This document shows, piece by piece, positions 58,730-64,000 of a DNA stretch of 64,000 bases. A program made the position numbers and the translations under genes. Each line of letters opens with the position of its first letter. Position 1 is the first letter of the stretch. Source of the stretch: Amnibacterium sp. CER49 (lineage in GTDB: Bacteria; Actinomycetota; Actinomycetes; Actinomycetales; Microbacteriaceae); the NCBI RefSeq assembly GCF_029846255.1, contig NZ_JARVWQ010000002.1:1116001-1180000 (forward strand), in the 5' to 3' direction. The notes under the pieces were generated by a model. That model saw only the letters and a program-made list of their open reading frames with translations. It ran no database searches and was not told where the DNA came from.

Positions 58730-59605
58730 TCAGCGGCCGTCCGCCTCGGGATCGCGCGCGCCCTCGGCCGCCTCTGCGACGAGGTAGGCGGCGACGCCGT
58801 CCTCGACGTTCGGCGGGATCACGTCGGTGGCCGCCTCGAGCACCGCGGCGTCGGCGTTCGCGACGGCGTGGGCCTCGTCGGCCTCCTCGAAGAGCGGCAT
58901 GTCGTTCGGGCCGTCGCCGAAGGCCTCGACGCGGTCGAAGCCGGCCTCGCGCGCGACGCGCAGCACGGCCTCGGCCTTCGTCGCGGCCGCCGCGGTCACG
59001 TCGAGCACGGAGCGGTCGGGATCCGTCGCGCTCGGCTGGAACGCGAGCGCGCAGTCCTCCCCCGCCGGCGCCCCCTCGAGGGCGGCGACGAGCCGCTCGA
59101 GGGCGGCCGCGGGCCCGACGACGCTCACGAAGAAGGCGACCGAGGTGTCGACCTCGTCCCACCGCTCGACGGGCAGCAGCCGCGGGTCGCCGCGGCGCGC
59201 CTCGAGCCAGCGGGCGAGGCCCGACGGCTCGCCGCCCGGCACCCAGCTCATGCGCTCGCGGCCGTCCTGCAGCCAGAACACGACCGGCACGAGGCCGAGA
59301 GGCACTGCCTCCTCGAGCAGCGCGGGCACGGTCGCCGGCGCGAACAGCACCTGCCAGCGCCGCTCGCCCGTGTCCGGGTCGACGGCGAACGCACCGCTGT
59401 AGACGACCATCGGCAGCCGGATCGGCAGCTCGGCGATCGCGCGGCGCGCGGTGGCGTACGACCGTGCAGTCGCGACCGTGAAGGCGACGTCGCCGCGCTC
59501 GAGCAGGGCGCCGATGGTCGTGAGGGAGCGCTCGCTGATGCGGCCGTCGTCACCGAGCAGCGTGCCGTCGAGGTCGCTCACGTAGAGCGTGCGCGGGTCG
59601 CTCAC
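58730..59605 (-). CDS. HAD-superfamily hydrolase, Cof type
   Basis: A 291-residue Cof/class IIB HAD phosphatase. Motif I is D11-L-D13-G-T ([13 protein letters not shown]), motif II is [11 protein letters not shown], motif III lies in [14 protein letters not shown], and motif IV is [16 protein letters not shown]. The cap domain fills the middle (about 95-190). Such enzymes dephosphorylate sugar phosphates, FMN or other small metabolites; the substrate here is unknown. The GTG start overlaps the stop of the aminotransferase gene upstream by 4 nt, so the two are translationally coupled. Confidence 0.9.
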   Translation of the reverse strand: MSDPRTLYVSDLDGTLLGDDGRISERSLTTIGALLERGDVAFTVATARSYATARRAIAELPIRLPMVVYSGAFAVDPDTGERRWQVLFAPATVPALLEEAVPLGLVPVVFWLQDGRERMSWVPGGEPSGLARWLEARRGDPRLLPVERWDEVDTSVAFFVSVVGPAAALERLVAALEGAPAGEDCALAFQPSATDPDRSVLDVTAAAATKAEAVLRVAREAGFDRVEAFGDGPNDMPLFEEADEAHAVANADAAVLEAATDVIPPNVEDGVAAYLVAEAAEGARDPEADGR

Positions 59606-60723
59606 CGCACCGCCCTCGTCGCCGCTTCGGCCTCGCGGAGCGCGGTGCGCAGCAGCAGGAGGGTCTCGTCGGTCGTGCCGGCGTGCGGGGCGACGCGCAC
59701 CCGCCCCTGCCGCACGGTGACCGACACACCGGCGTTCAGCAGCGCGGCCGTGAGGGCCGTGAGCCGGTCCGGCCGCGGATCCACCACCACGATGCCGGCC
59801 CGGTCGGCCTCCGCGCGCGGTGAGACGACGTCGAGGCCGGCCTCGTCGGCGAGCTCGAGCACCCGGGCGACCCGCTCGGCGACGCGCGCCGCGATCACGG
59901 CCGGACCGGCCGCGGCGAGCTCGTCGAGCGCGGCGGCGAGCCGGGCCGCCGCGACGGGGTCGGGGAAGCCGATCTGCATGCCGGCGGCACCCGGCGCGGG
60001 CGGCGGCACCGCGTCCCAGACGAGGTCGGGCAAGCCGCCCACGTTCGACAGCACGGGCGTCAGCCGGTTCGCCGCGCGGTCGCTGAGCGCGAGGAAGCCC
60101 GAGCCGTGCCCGGCGCGGAGCCACTTCTGCCCGCCGCACGCGAGCACATCGGCCTCGGTCCACGGCAGCTCGACCGCACCCACCGCCTGCACCGCGTCGA
60201 CGATCAGGAGGCGGTCGCCGATGACCTGCCGGATGCCCTCGAGATCGACGACGAAGCCGGTGCGGGCGTCGACGGCGTTCACCGCGACGGCCGTCGTCGT
60301 GCTCGTCAGCCGGTCGCGGACGGCGCCGGGCGTGACCCGGCCGTCGTCGGTGTCGAGCCAGATCGGCGCGGTGGCCTGTAGCGCCTCGGAGGCGCGGACC
60401 GCCGCCACCGGCAGGCTCGGGAACTCGGACGGGGCGACGAGTACACCGCCGGCGACCCCGAAGACGGCCTGCACGAGCCCCTGCGAGGTGTTCGGGCTGA
60501 ACACGACCTGGTCGCGCCGGAAGCCGGTGACGGCCTCCACGGCCGCGCCGAGCCGGTCGACCGCGCCGTGCACCCGCTCGAGCGCGCCGGGCCGGGCCCG
60601 GCTGAGCGCCTCCTCCTGGGCGGCCGCCTCGGCCCGCACCGCGCGCGACGGCGGCCCGTAGGCCGCGAAGTCGAGGTAGCCGGGCTCCTCGCCGAAGCCG
60701 GCGAGGTAGTCCTGCAGCTCCAC
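59602..60723 (-). CDS. Class V PLP-dependent aminotransferase (cysteine desulfurase-like)
   Basis: A protein of about 373 residues with the type I PLP fold. VVFSPNTSQGLVQAVFG is the phosphate-cup region, LLIVDAVQAVGAVELPW holds the PLP aspartate and glutamine, and LACGGQKWLRAGHGSGFLAL contains the Schiff-base lysine (GQKW). A C-terminal RVRVAPHAGTTDE segment completes the family pattern. The catalytic loop cysteine of true cysteine desulfurases is not evident, so another class V reaction is likely. GTG 60723 was chosen over 60753 because a TACCGT hexamer lies 7 nt upstream of it. It is coupled to the HAD gene. Confidence 0.85.
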   Translation of the reverse strand: MELQDYLAGFGEEPGYLDFAAYGPPSRAVRAEAAAQEEALSRARPGALERVHGAVDRLGAAVEAVTGFRRDQVVFSPNTSQGLVQAVFGVAGGVLVAPSEFPSLPVAAVRASEALQATAPIWLDTDDGRVTPGAVRDRLTSTTTAVAVNAVDARTGFVVDLEGIRQVIGDRLLIVDAVQAVGAVELPWTEADVLACGGQKWLRAGHGSGFLALSDRAANRLTPVLSNVGGLPDLVWDAVPPPAPGAAGMQIGFPDPVAAARLAAALDELAAAGPAVIAARVAERVARVLELADEAGLDVVSPRAEADRAGIVVVDPRPDRLTALTAALLNAGVSVTVRQGRVRVAPHAGTTDETLLLLRTALREAEAATRAVR

Positions 60724-60730
60724 GTGGCCG

Positions 60731-60736
60731 ACGGTA
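60731..60736 (-). promoter_or_regulatory. -10 hexamer TACCGT, leaderless aminotransferase promoter
   Basis: TACCGT (minus strand) ends 7 nt before GTG 60723 and would lie inside the gene if the longer start at 60753 were used. Confidence 0.45.
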
Positions 60737-60759
60737 GCCACGGCTCCTGACACGCGGTC

Positions 60760-61536
60760 TCAGCCGCCGTAGCGGCGCTGGCGCTGCCCGTAGGCGCGCA
60801 GCGCGCGCAGGAAGTCGACCTCGCGAAGATCGGGCCCGAGCGCCTCGACGAAGTAGAACTCGCTGTGCGCGCTCTGCCAGAGCATGAAGTCCGACAGCCG
60901 CTGCTCCCCGGACGTGCGGATCACGAGGTCGGGATCGGGCTGGCCGCCCGTGTAGAGGTGCTGCTCGATGAGCGCCGGCGTGAGGCGGTCGGCGAGCTCG
61001 TCGAGCGTCCCGCCCTCGGCGGCGTGGGCGGCGACGATGCTCCGCATCGCGTCGGCGATCTCGGTGCGGCCGCCGTAGCCGACCGCGAGGTTGATGTGCA
61101 GCCCGCTCCGCGACGCGCTCGCCCGCTCGGCCTCGGTGAGCGCCGACTCGAGCGCCGGCGGCAGACCGGTCGCGGTGCCGACGTGCTGCACCTTCCACCG
61201 CCTGGCGAGGCTCGTCGCGAGGTCGCCGATGATGCGGAAGAGCGCCTCGAGCTCCTCGTCGGGCCGGCCCGTGAGGTTGTCGGTCGACAGCAGGTACAGC
61301 GTGATGACGGGGATGCCGAGGTCGTCGACCCAGCCGGCGAACTCGAGGATCTTGTCGGCACCCGCCCGGTGCCCGTGCGCCGCGGACTCGAGGCCGGCGA
61401 GACGGGCCCACCGCCGGTTGCCGTCGAGGATCATCGCGACGTGGTGCGGCAGCGGCGCCGACGCGAGCTGCCGGCGGAGCCGCCGCTGGTAGAGGCGGTA
61501 GGCGGGCATCCGTATCCGCTGCCCGCCGATCCGCAT
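60760..61536 (-). CDS. uppS: Isoprenyl (cis-polyprenyl) diphosphate synthase
   Basis: A 258-residue cis-prenyltransferase. MILDGNRRWARLAG carries the catalytic Asp D38, followed by a GADKILEFAGWVDDLGI segment and LYLLSTDNLTGRPDEEL. The C-terminal substrate region is PDPDLVIRTSGEQRLSDFMLWQSAHSEFYFVEALGPDLREVDFLRAL. It condenses isopentenyl diphosphate units into a polyprenyl diphosphate, the carrier lipid precursor for the cell wall. Actinobacteria often have two such genes, so the chain length (Z-FPP or decaprenyl) is not decided. A TAGCGT hexamer 6 nt upstream of the ATG supports the start. It is divergent from the hemolysin III-like gene. Confidence 0.93.
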   Translation of the reverse strand: MRIGGQRIRMPAYRLYQRRLRRQLASAPLPHHVAMILDGNRRWARLAGLESAAHGHRAGADKILEFAGWVDDLGIPVITLYLLSTDNLTGRPDEELEALFRIIGDLATSLARRWKVQHVGTATGLPPALESALTEAERASASRSGLHINLAVGYGGRTEIADAMRSIVAAHAAEGGTLDELADRLTPALIEQHLYTGGQPDPDLVIRTSGEQRLSDFMLWQSAHSEFYFVEALGPDLREVDFLRALRAYGQRQRRYGG

Positions 61537-61542
61537 ACGAGC

Positions 61543-61548
61543 ACGCTA
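61543..61548 (-). promoter_or_regulatory. -10 hexamer TAGCGT, leaderless uppS promoter
   Basis: TAGCGT (minus strand) ends 6 nt before the uppS ATG and faces TACCCT of the hemolysin III gene 43 bp away. Confidence 0.5.
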
Positions 61549-61591
61549 GTCCGCCCCGTCCCGCGACGAGCCGGGAGCGGGCCGCCGCCGG

Positions 61592-61597
61592 TACCCT
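61592..61597 (+). promoter_or_regulatory. -10 hexamer TACCCT, leaderless hemolysin III promoter
   Basis: TACCCT ends 7 nt before the ATG at 61605. Confidence 0.5.
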
Positions 61598-61604
61598 CGA
61601 CGCG

Positions 61605-62366
61605 ATGGCGGGGACGGACGAGGAGCTGCACCGCGGGGGCCCGGTGGCCGCGCGGCCGCTCGGCGAGTCGCCGCGCACGGACCTGCCGCACCTGCCGCTC
61701 GTCGAGGAGTCGGGCAACGCTGCCCACGCCGAGCCGCGGCCGACGTGGCGGGGCTGGCTGCACCTCGGCACGACACCAGTCGCGCTCGTGCTCGGCATCG
61801 TGCTCGTCGCGCTCGCGGACGGCGCCGAGGCGAAGATCGCGAGCGCGGTCTTCGCGGTCACGTCGCTGCTGCTGTTCGGCAACTCGGCGCTCTACCACCG
61901 CGTCGACTGGTCACCGAAGGTGAAGCGGGCGCTGAAGCGCGTCGACCACGCGAACATCTTCCTGCTCATCGCCGGCACCTACACGCCGATGTCGCTGCTC
62001 GCGCTGCCGGGGGCGCCGGGGGTCGTGCTGCTCGCCGTGGTGTGGGGCGTCGCGCTCGTCGGCATCGGGTTCCGCGTCTTCTGGATCGGCGCGCCCCGCT
62101 GGCTCTACGTGCCGATCTACATCGGGCTCGGCTGGGCGGCCGTCATGGACTTCGGTCCGCTGTTCGCGAACGCGGCGCCGATGATGGTGCTGTTCCTCGT
62201 CGGCGGCGTGCTCTACACCCTCGGCGCGGTCGCGTACGCCGTGAAGCGGCCGAACCCGTTCCCGGGCCGCTTCGGCTTCCACGAGGTGTTCCACGCCTGC
62301 ACGGTGCTCGCGTTCGCCTGCCACTGGGCGGCGACGCTGCTCATCGCGCTGCACCCGGTGCGCTGA
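61605..62366 (+). CDS. Hemolysin III/YqfA family (PAQR-like) membrane protein
   Basis: A 253-residue protein with an N-terminal cytoplasmic tail of about 50 residues and seven predicted helices. Conserved features are SALYHRVDWSPKVKRALKRVDHANIFLLIAGTYTP, with the histidine and aspartate of the PAQR motif, and GFHEVFHACTVLAFACHWAATLL with the C-terminal histidines. PAQR-type proteins resemble zinc-dependent ceramidases, and some bacterial members were named hemolysin III from a cytolysis phenotype; the role here is unknown. It is divergent from uppS and converges with a small membrane gene. Confidence 0.9.
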   Translation: MAGTDEELHRGGPVAARPLGESPRTDLPHLPLVEESGNAAHAEPRPTWRGWLHLGTTPVALVLGIVLVALADGAEAKIASAVFAVTSLLLFGNSALYHRVDWSPKVKRALKRVDHANIFLLIAGTYTPMSLLALPGAPGVVLLAVVWGVALVGIGFRVFWIGAPRWLYVPIYIGLGWAAVMDFGPLFANAAPMMVLFLVGGVLYTLGAVAYAVKRPNPFPGRFGFHEVFHACTVLAFACHWAATLLIALHPVR

Positions 62367-62385
62367 GCCGGCGGCACCGGGGCGG

Positions 62386-62598
62386 TCAGCCCTGGTCGCG
62401 CTGCCGCTCCTCCTCGGCGATGCGCGCCTCGGCCTCGCCGCGGTAGCGGGCGCGGCGGATGCGACGGTTCATGTCGACGATGAGCAGCACGGTCGCGGCG
62501 GCGATGACGGCCATGGCGAGGAACCCGACGACGCCGGGCGTGACGACGTCGGCGTTGAACGACGGCGACGGCGACGGGGTGGGGGCGGCGAGCAGCAT
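62386..62598 (-). CDS. Small single-pass membrane protein, function unknown
   Basis: A 70-residue protein. It has a short Ser/Pro-rich N-terminus (APTPSPSPSFNADVV), one helix at about 23-43 (VGFLAMAVIAAATVLLIVDM), and a charged cytoplasmic tail rich in R and E. The ATG has an AGGAGG ribosome binding site 8 nt upstream. Its position between the hemolysin III gene and the DUF4307 gene is one that I recall in related genomes. No function can be assigned. Confidence 0.7.
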   Translation of the reverse strand: MLLAAPTPSPSPSFNADVVTPGVVGFLAMAVIAAATVLLIVDMNRRIRRARYRGEAEARIAEEERQRDQG

Positions 62599-62672
62599 GC
62601 GGCGCGCCTCCTGCCCTCGAGAACGCCCGTACCATCGGGCAGCGCCGACTCTAGCCGAGCGGGAGGAGGGTC

Positions 62673-63077
62673 ATGACGGGTTCCGCCGTGCGCCTCGACG
62701 ACCGGTACGGCCGGGCACCGCGGCAGCGCCGGCGCGCGCTGCTGCCCGCCACGATCGTGGTCGGCGTGCTGCTCGTCGCGGCCGCCGCCTGGGCGGTCTG
62801 GACGGGCGTGGGCGGTGCGGGCGCCTCCACCGCGCTCTCGACCACCGGCTACACGATCCAGGGCGACCGCTCCGTGACGATCGGCTGGGTCGTCACGGGC
62901 GACGCCTCGCACGCCCTCGTCTGCGCCATCGAGGCCCAGGACGACAGCGGCTCGGTCCTCGGCCTCAAGGAGGTCGAGGTGCCAGTCACGGGCCGCGAGG
63001 ACCGGTCCGGGACGACCACCGTGCTCGTGACGCGGAAGCCCACGACCGGCTTGATCGAGTCCTGCAGGCGCGCCTAA
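62673..63077 (+). CDS. DUF4307 membrane protein
   Basis: A 134-residue protein with an arginine-rich N-terminus (DDRYGRAPRQRRRAL), one helix at about 24-46, and an extracytoplasmic beta-rich domain with GDRSVTIGWVVTGDASHALVCAIEAQDDSGSVLGLKEVEVP and a C-terminal cysteine (ESCRR), which may pair with the earlier one. This matches DUF4307, a family of unknown function found before greA in many actinobacteria. The ATG follows GGGAGGAGGG. It is on the same strand as greA, with 122 nt between. Confidence 0.85.
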   Translation: MTGSAVRLDDRYGRAPRQRRRALLPATIVVGVLLVAAAAWAVWTGVGGAGASTALSTTGYTIQGDRSVTIGWVVTGDASHALVCAIEAQDDSGSVLGLKEVEVPVTGREDRSGTTTVLVTRKPTTGLIESCRRA

Positions 63078-63086
63078 CATCGCTTA

Positions 63087-63101
63087 CCCGCTGCGCGGGT
63101 G
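63087..63101 (+). terminator. Short hairpin between the DUF4307 gene and greA
   Basis: ACCCGC/GCGGGT, a 6-bp stem with a 3-nt loop, lies 10 nt after the DUF4307 stop. There is no U run, so it is a weak terminator or only a pause site. Confidence 0.35.
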
Positions 63102-63199
63102 CACCCGCGGGCCGCTTCGAGTGGAGTCCACCACCGGCCCGCCGTCCGCCCTCAGCGGGAGGCCGACCGTCGGCCCTTCCCGATACCGGAGAGATCGTC

Positions 63200-63688
63200 A
63201 TGTCACAGGAAAGCGCCGTCACCTGGCTCACCCAGGAGGCCTTCGACCGCCTCTCGGCCGAGCTCGAGGAGCTGTCGGGCCCCGGCCGCACCGAGATCGC
63301 GAAGCGCATCGAGCAGGCCCGCGAGGAGGGCGACCTCCGCGAGAACGGCGGCTACCACGCGGCCAAGGAGGAGCAGGGCAAGATCGAGGCCCGCATCCGC
63401 CAGCTCACCCAGCTGCTGCGCACCGCCGAGGTGGGCGCCGCGCAGCCGAGCGACGGCCACGTCGCGCCGGGCACGGTCGTGACGGCGAGCATCGCGGGCA
63501 ACGAGACCCGCTTCCTGCTCGGCAACCGCGAGATCGCGGGCGACTCCGATCTCGACGTCTACAGCGAGCAGAGCCCGCTCGGCCACGCCATCAACGGCGC
63601 GGCCGTCGGCGACACCGTCACCTACCAGGCCCCGAACGGCCGCGCCATCGAGGTGCGCATCGAGAAGGTCGAGCCCTACGAGGCCTGA
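63200..63688 (+). CDS. greA: Transcription elongation factor GreA
   Basis: A 162-residue protein. The N-terminal coiled coil (WLTQEAFDRLSAELEELSGPGRTEIAKRIEQAREEGDLRENGGYHAAKEEQGKIEARIRQL) has the acidic tip EEGDLRENGGYHAAK, which reaches the active site of RNA polymerase and promotes cleavage of backtracked RNA. The C-terminal FKBP-like domain ends with SPLGHAINGAAVGDTVTYQAPNG. The ATG at 63200 has a GGAGAG ribosome binding site. It converges with ilvA across a palindromic element. Confidence 0.95.
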   Translation: MSQESAVTWLTQEAFDRLSAELEELSGPGRTEIAKRIEQAREEGDLRENGGYHAAKEEQGKIEARIRQLTQLLRTAEVGAAQPSDGHVAPGTVVTASIAGNETRFLLGNREIAGDSDLDVYSEQSPLGHAINGAAVGDTVTYQAPNGRAIEVRIEKVEPYEA

Positions 63689-63727
63689 CGCCCGCGCCGG
63701 CACGCCCTTCGGCCCGGGGCGCCGATG

Positions 63728-63809
63728 ACCGCGTGTAGGTACTTCGCCCTGGTGTAGGTACCGCGGTCGCGTGTCGCACCTACGCGAGAGCGGATCACCT
63801 ACACGCGGT
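63728..63809. repeat. Palindromic element with GTAGGT words
   Basis: A perfect 13-bp inverted repeat (63728-63740 with 63797-63809, ACCGCGTGTAGGT and complement) encloses a second pair GTAGGT/ACCTAC (63754-63759 with 63778-63783). The four GTAGGT words are thus in the order plus, plus, minus, minus. It lies between the converging greA and ilvA genes and does not resemble the repeat at 7789 and 44818. Confidence 0.7.
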
Positions 63810-63827
63810 ATTCGGCCGGGCGCGGGC

Positions 63828-64000
63828 TCAGACCACCTGCGGGGCGTAGCCCGCCTCGCGGAGGCGCTCGAGCACGCGGTCGCGGTGCTCCGCGCCGCGC
63901 GTCTCGACGCTGATGTCGATCAGCACCTCGCTGATCTGGAGGCCCGTGCCGCGGCGCGTGTGCAGCACCTCGACGACGTTCGCGTTCGCCTCGGCGATGA
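63828..64000 (-). CDS. ilvA: Threonine ammonia-lyase, C-terminal part (ACT domain)
   Basis: Only the last 57 codons are in the window. They read IAEANANVVEVLHTRRGTGL, ISEVLIDISVETRGAEHR, RVLERLREAGYAPQVV, which is the ACT-like C-terminus of catabolic-type or single-ACT threonine dehydratases. The enzyme deaminates threonine to 2-oxobutyrate, the first step of isoleucine synthesis. The gene continues beyond position 64000. The neighbourhood with greA is common in actinobacteria and agrees with the call. Confidence 0.8.
   Translation of the reverse strand, partial: IAEANANVVEVLHTRRGTGLQISEVLIDISVETRGAEHRDRVLERLREAGYAPQVV

Noticed and set aside
58730-61882. Long frame continuing upstream of the HAD hydrolase
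   Set aside because: It crosses the aminotransferase and prenyltransferase genes in a shadow frame. The HAD homology begins at the GTG at 59605.

Overview
The window is a 64 kb chromosomal segment of a very GC-rich actinobacterium. Codon third positions are almost all G or C. GTG starts, 4-nt stop/start overlaps and opposite-strand shadow frames are common. The gene content and order suggest Micrococcales, most likely the family Microbacteriaceae. Supporting points are an MgtE-like protein, DUF1003, Mrp and TatB together with DUF3117, a DUF4307 protein next to greA and ilvA, a 7Fe ferredoxin beside citrate synthase, and a 16S-23S spacer without tRNAs. The genus cannot be fixed by eye. No CRISPR array, prophage, complete insertion sequence or tRNA was found.

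Layout. 1-4.4 kb: end of a gene leaving the window, MgtE-like/CBS protein, DUF1003, Mrp, tatB, an O-methyltransferase and DUF3117. 4.5-9.9 kb: lysine/diaminopimelate genes (dapE, dapD) with a membrane glycosyltransferase, citrate synthase, ferredoxin and a small membrane protein. 10.0-13.4 kb: efeUOB iron uptake behind a DtxR-like operator. 13.4-15.5 kb: aldo/keto reductase and a frameshifted F420-type oxidoreductase. 15.6-21.3 kb: a complete rRNA operon on the minus strand (16S-23S-5S) with a strong terminator. 21.4-26 kb: typA, a drug-type ABC exporter and an acetyltransferase. 26-33.3 kb: a peptide-type ABC importer operon ending in a formamidase/acetamidase gene. 33.5-35.8 kb: CPBP protease-like protein, GNAT protein and a 2H phosphoesterase. 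35.8-40.5 kb: gcvTHP behind a tandem glycine riboswitch. 40.5-44.8 kb: STAS-like and LON-domain proteins, ychF, an exonuclease and rmuC. 44.9-47 kb: divergent glpX and fbaA. 47-52.8 kb: ispH, xseAB, DUF4245, carbonic anhydrase and fumC. 52.9-57.2 kb: an accessory catabolic cluster (ureohydrolase, NTF2-like protein, NCS1 permease, cyclase-family hydrolase, XRE-cupin regulator). 57.2-64 kb: PhoH with a PIN domain, HAD phosphatase, aminotransferase class V, polyprenyl diphosphate synthase, hemolysin III, DUF4307, greA and the end of ilvA.

Most genes are housekeeping and their neighbourhoods look ordinary. The less ordinary material is in the non-coding sequence and in two accessory operons. A TANNNT -10 hexamer sits 5-8 nt before many start codons, which predicts widespread leaderless mRNAs. 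One of these appears to make an 11-codon upstream peptide coupled to the 2H phosphoesterase. Two copies of a nested palindromic element, and a third unrelated palindromic element, all lie between convergent genes. The ureohydrolase/NCS1/cyclase cluster and the formamidase-linked ABC operon suggest uptake and hydrolysis of amide or guanidino nitrogen compounds, with the substrates unknown.
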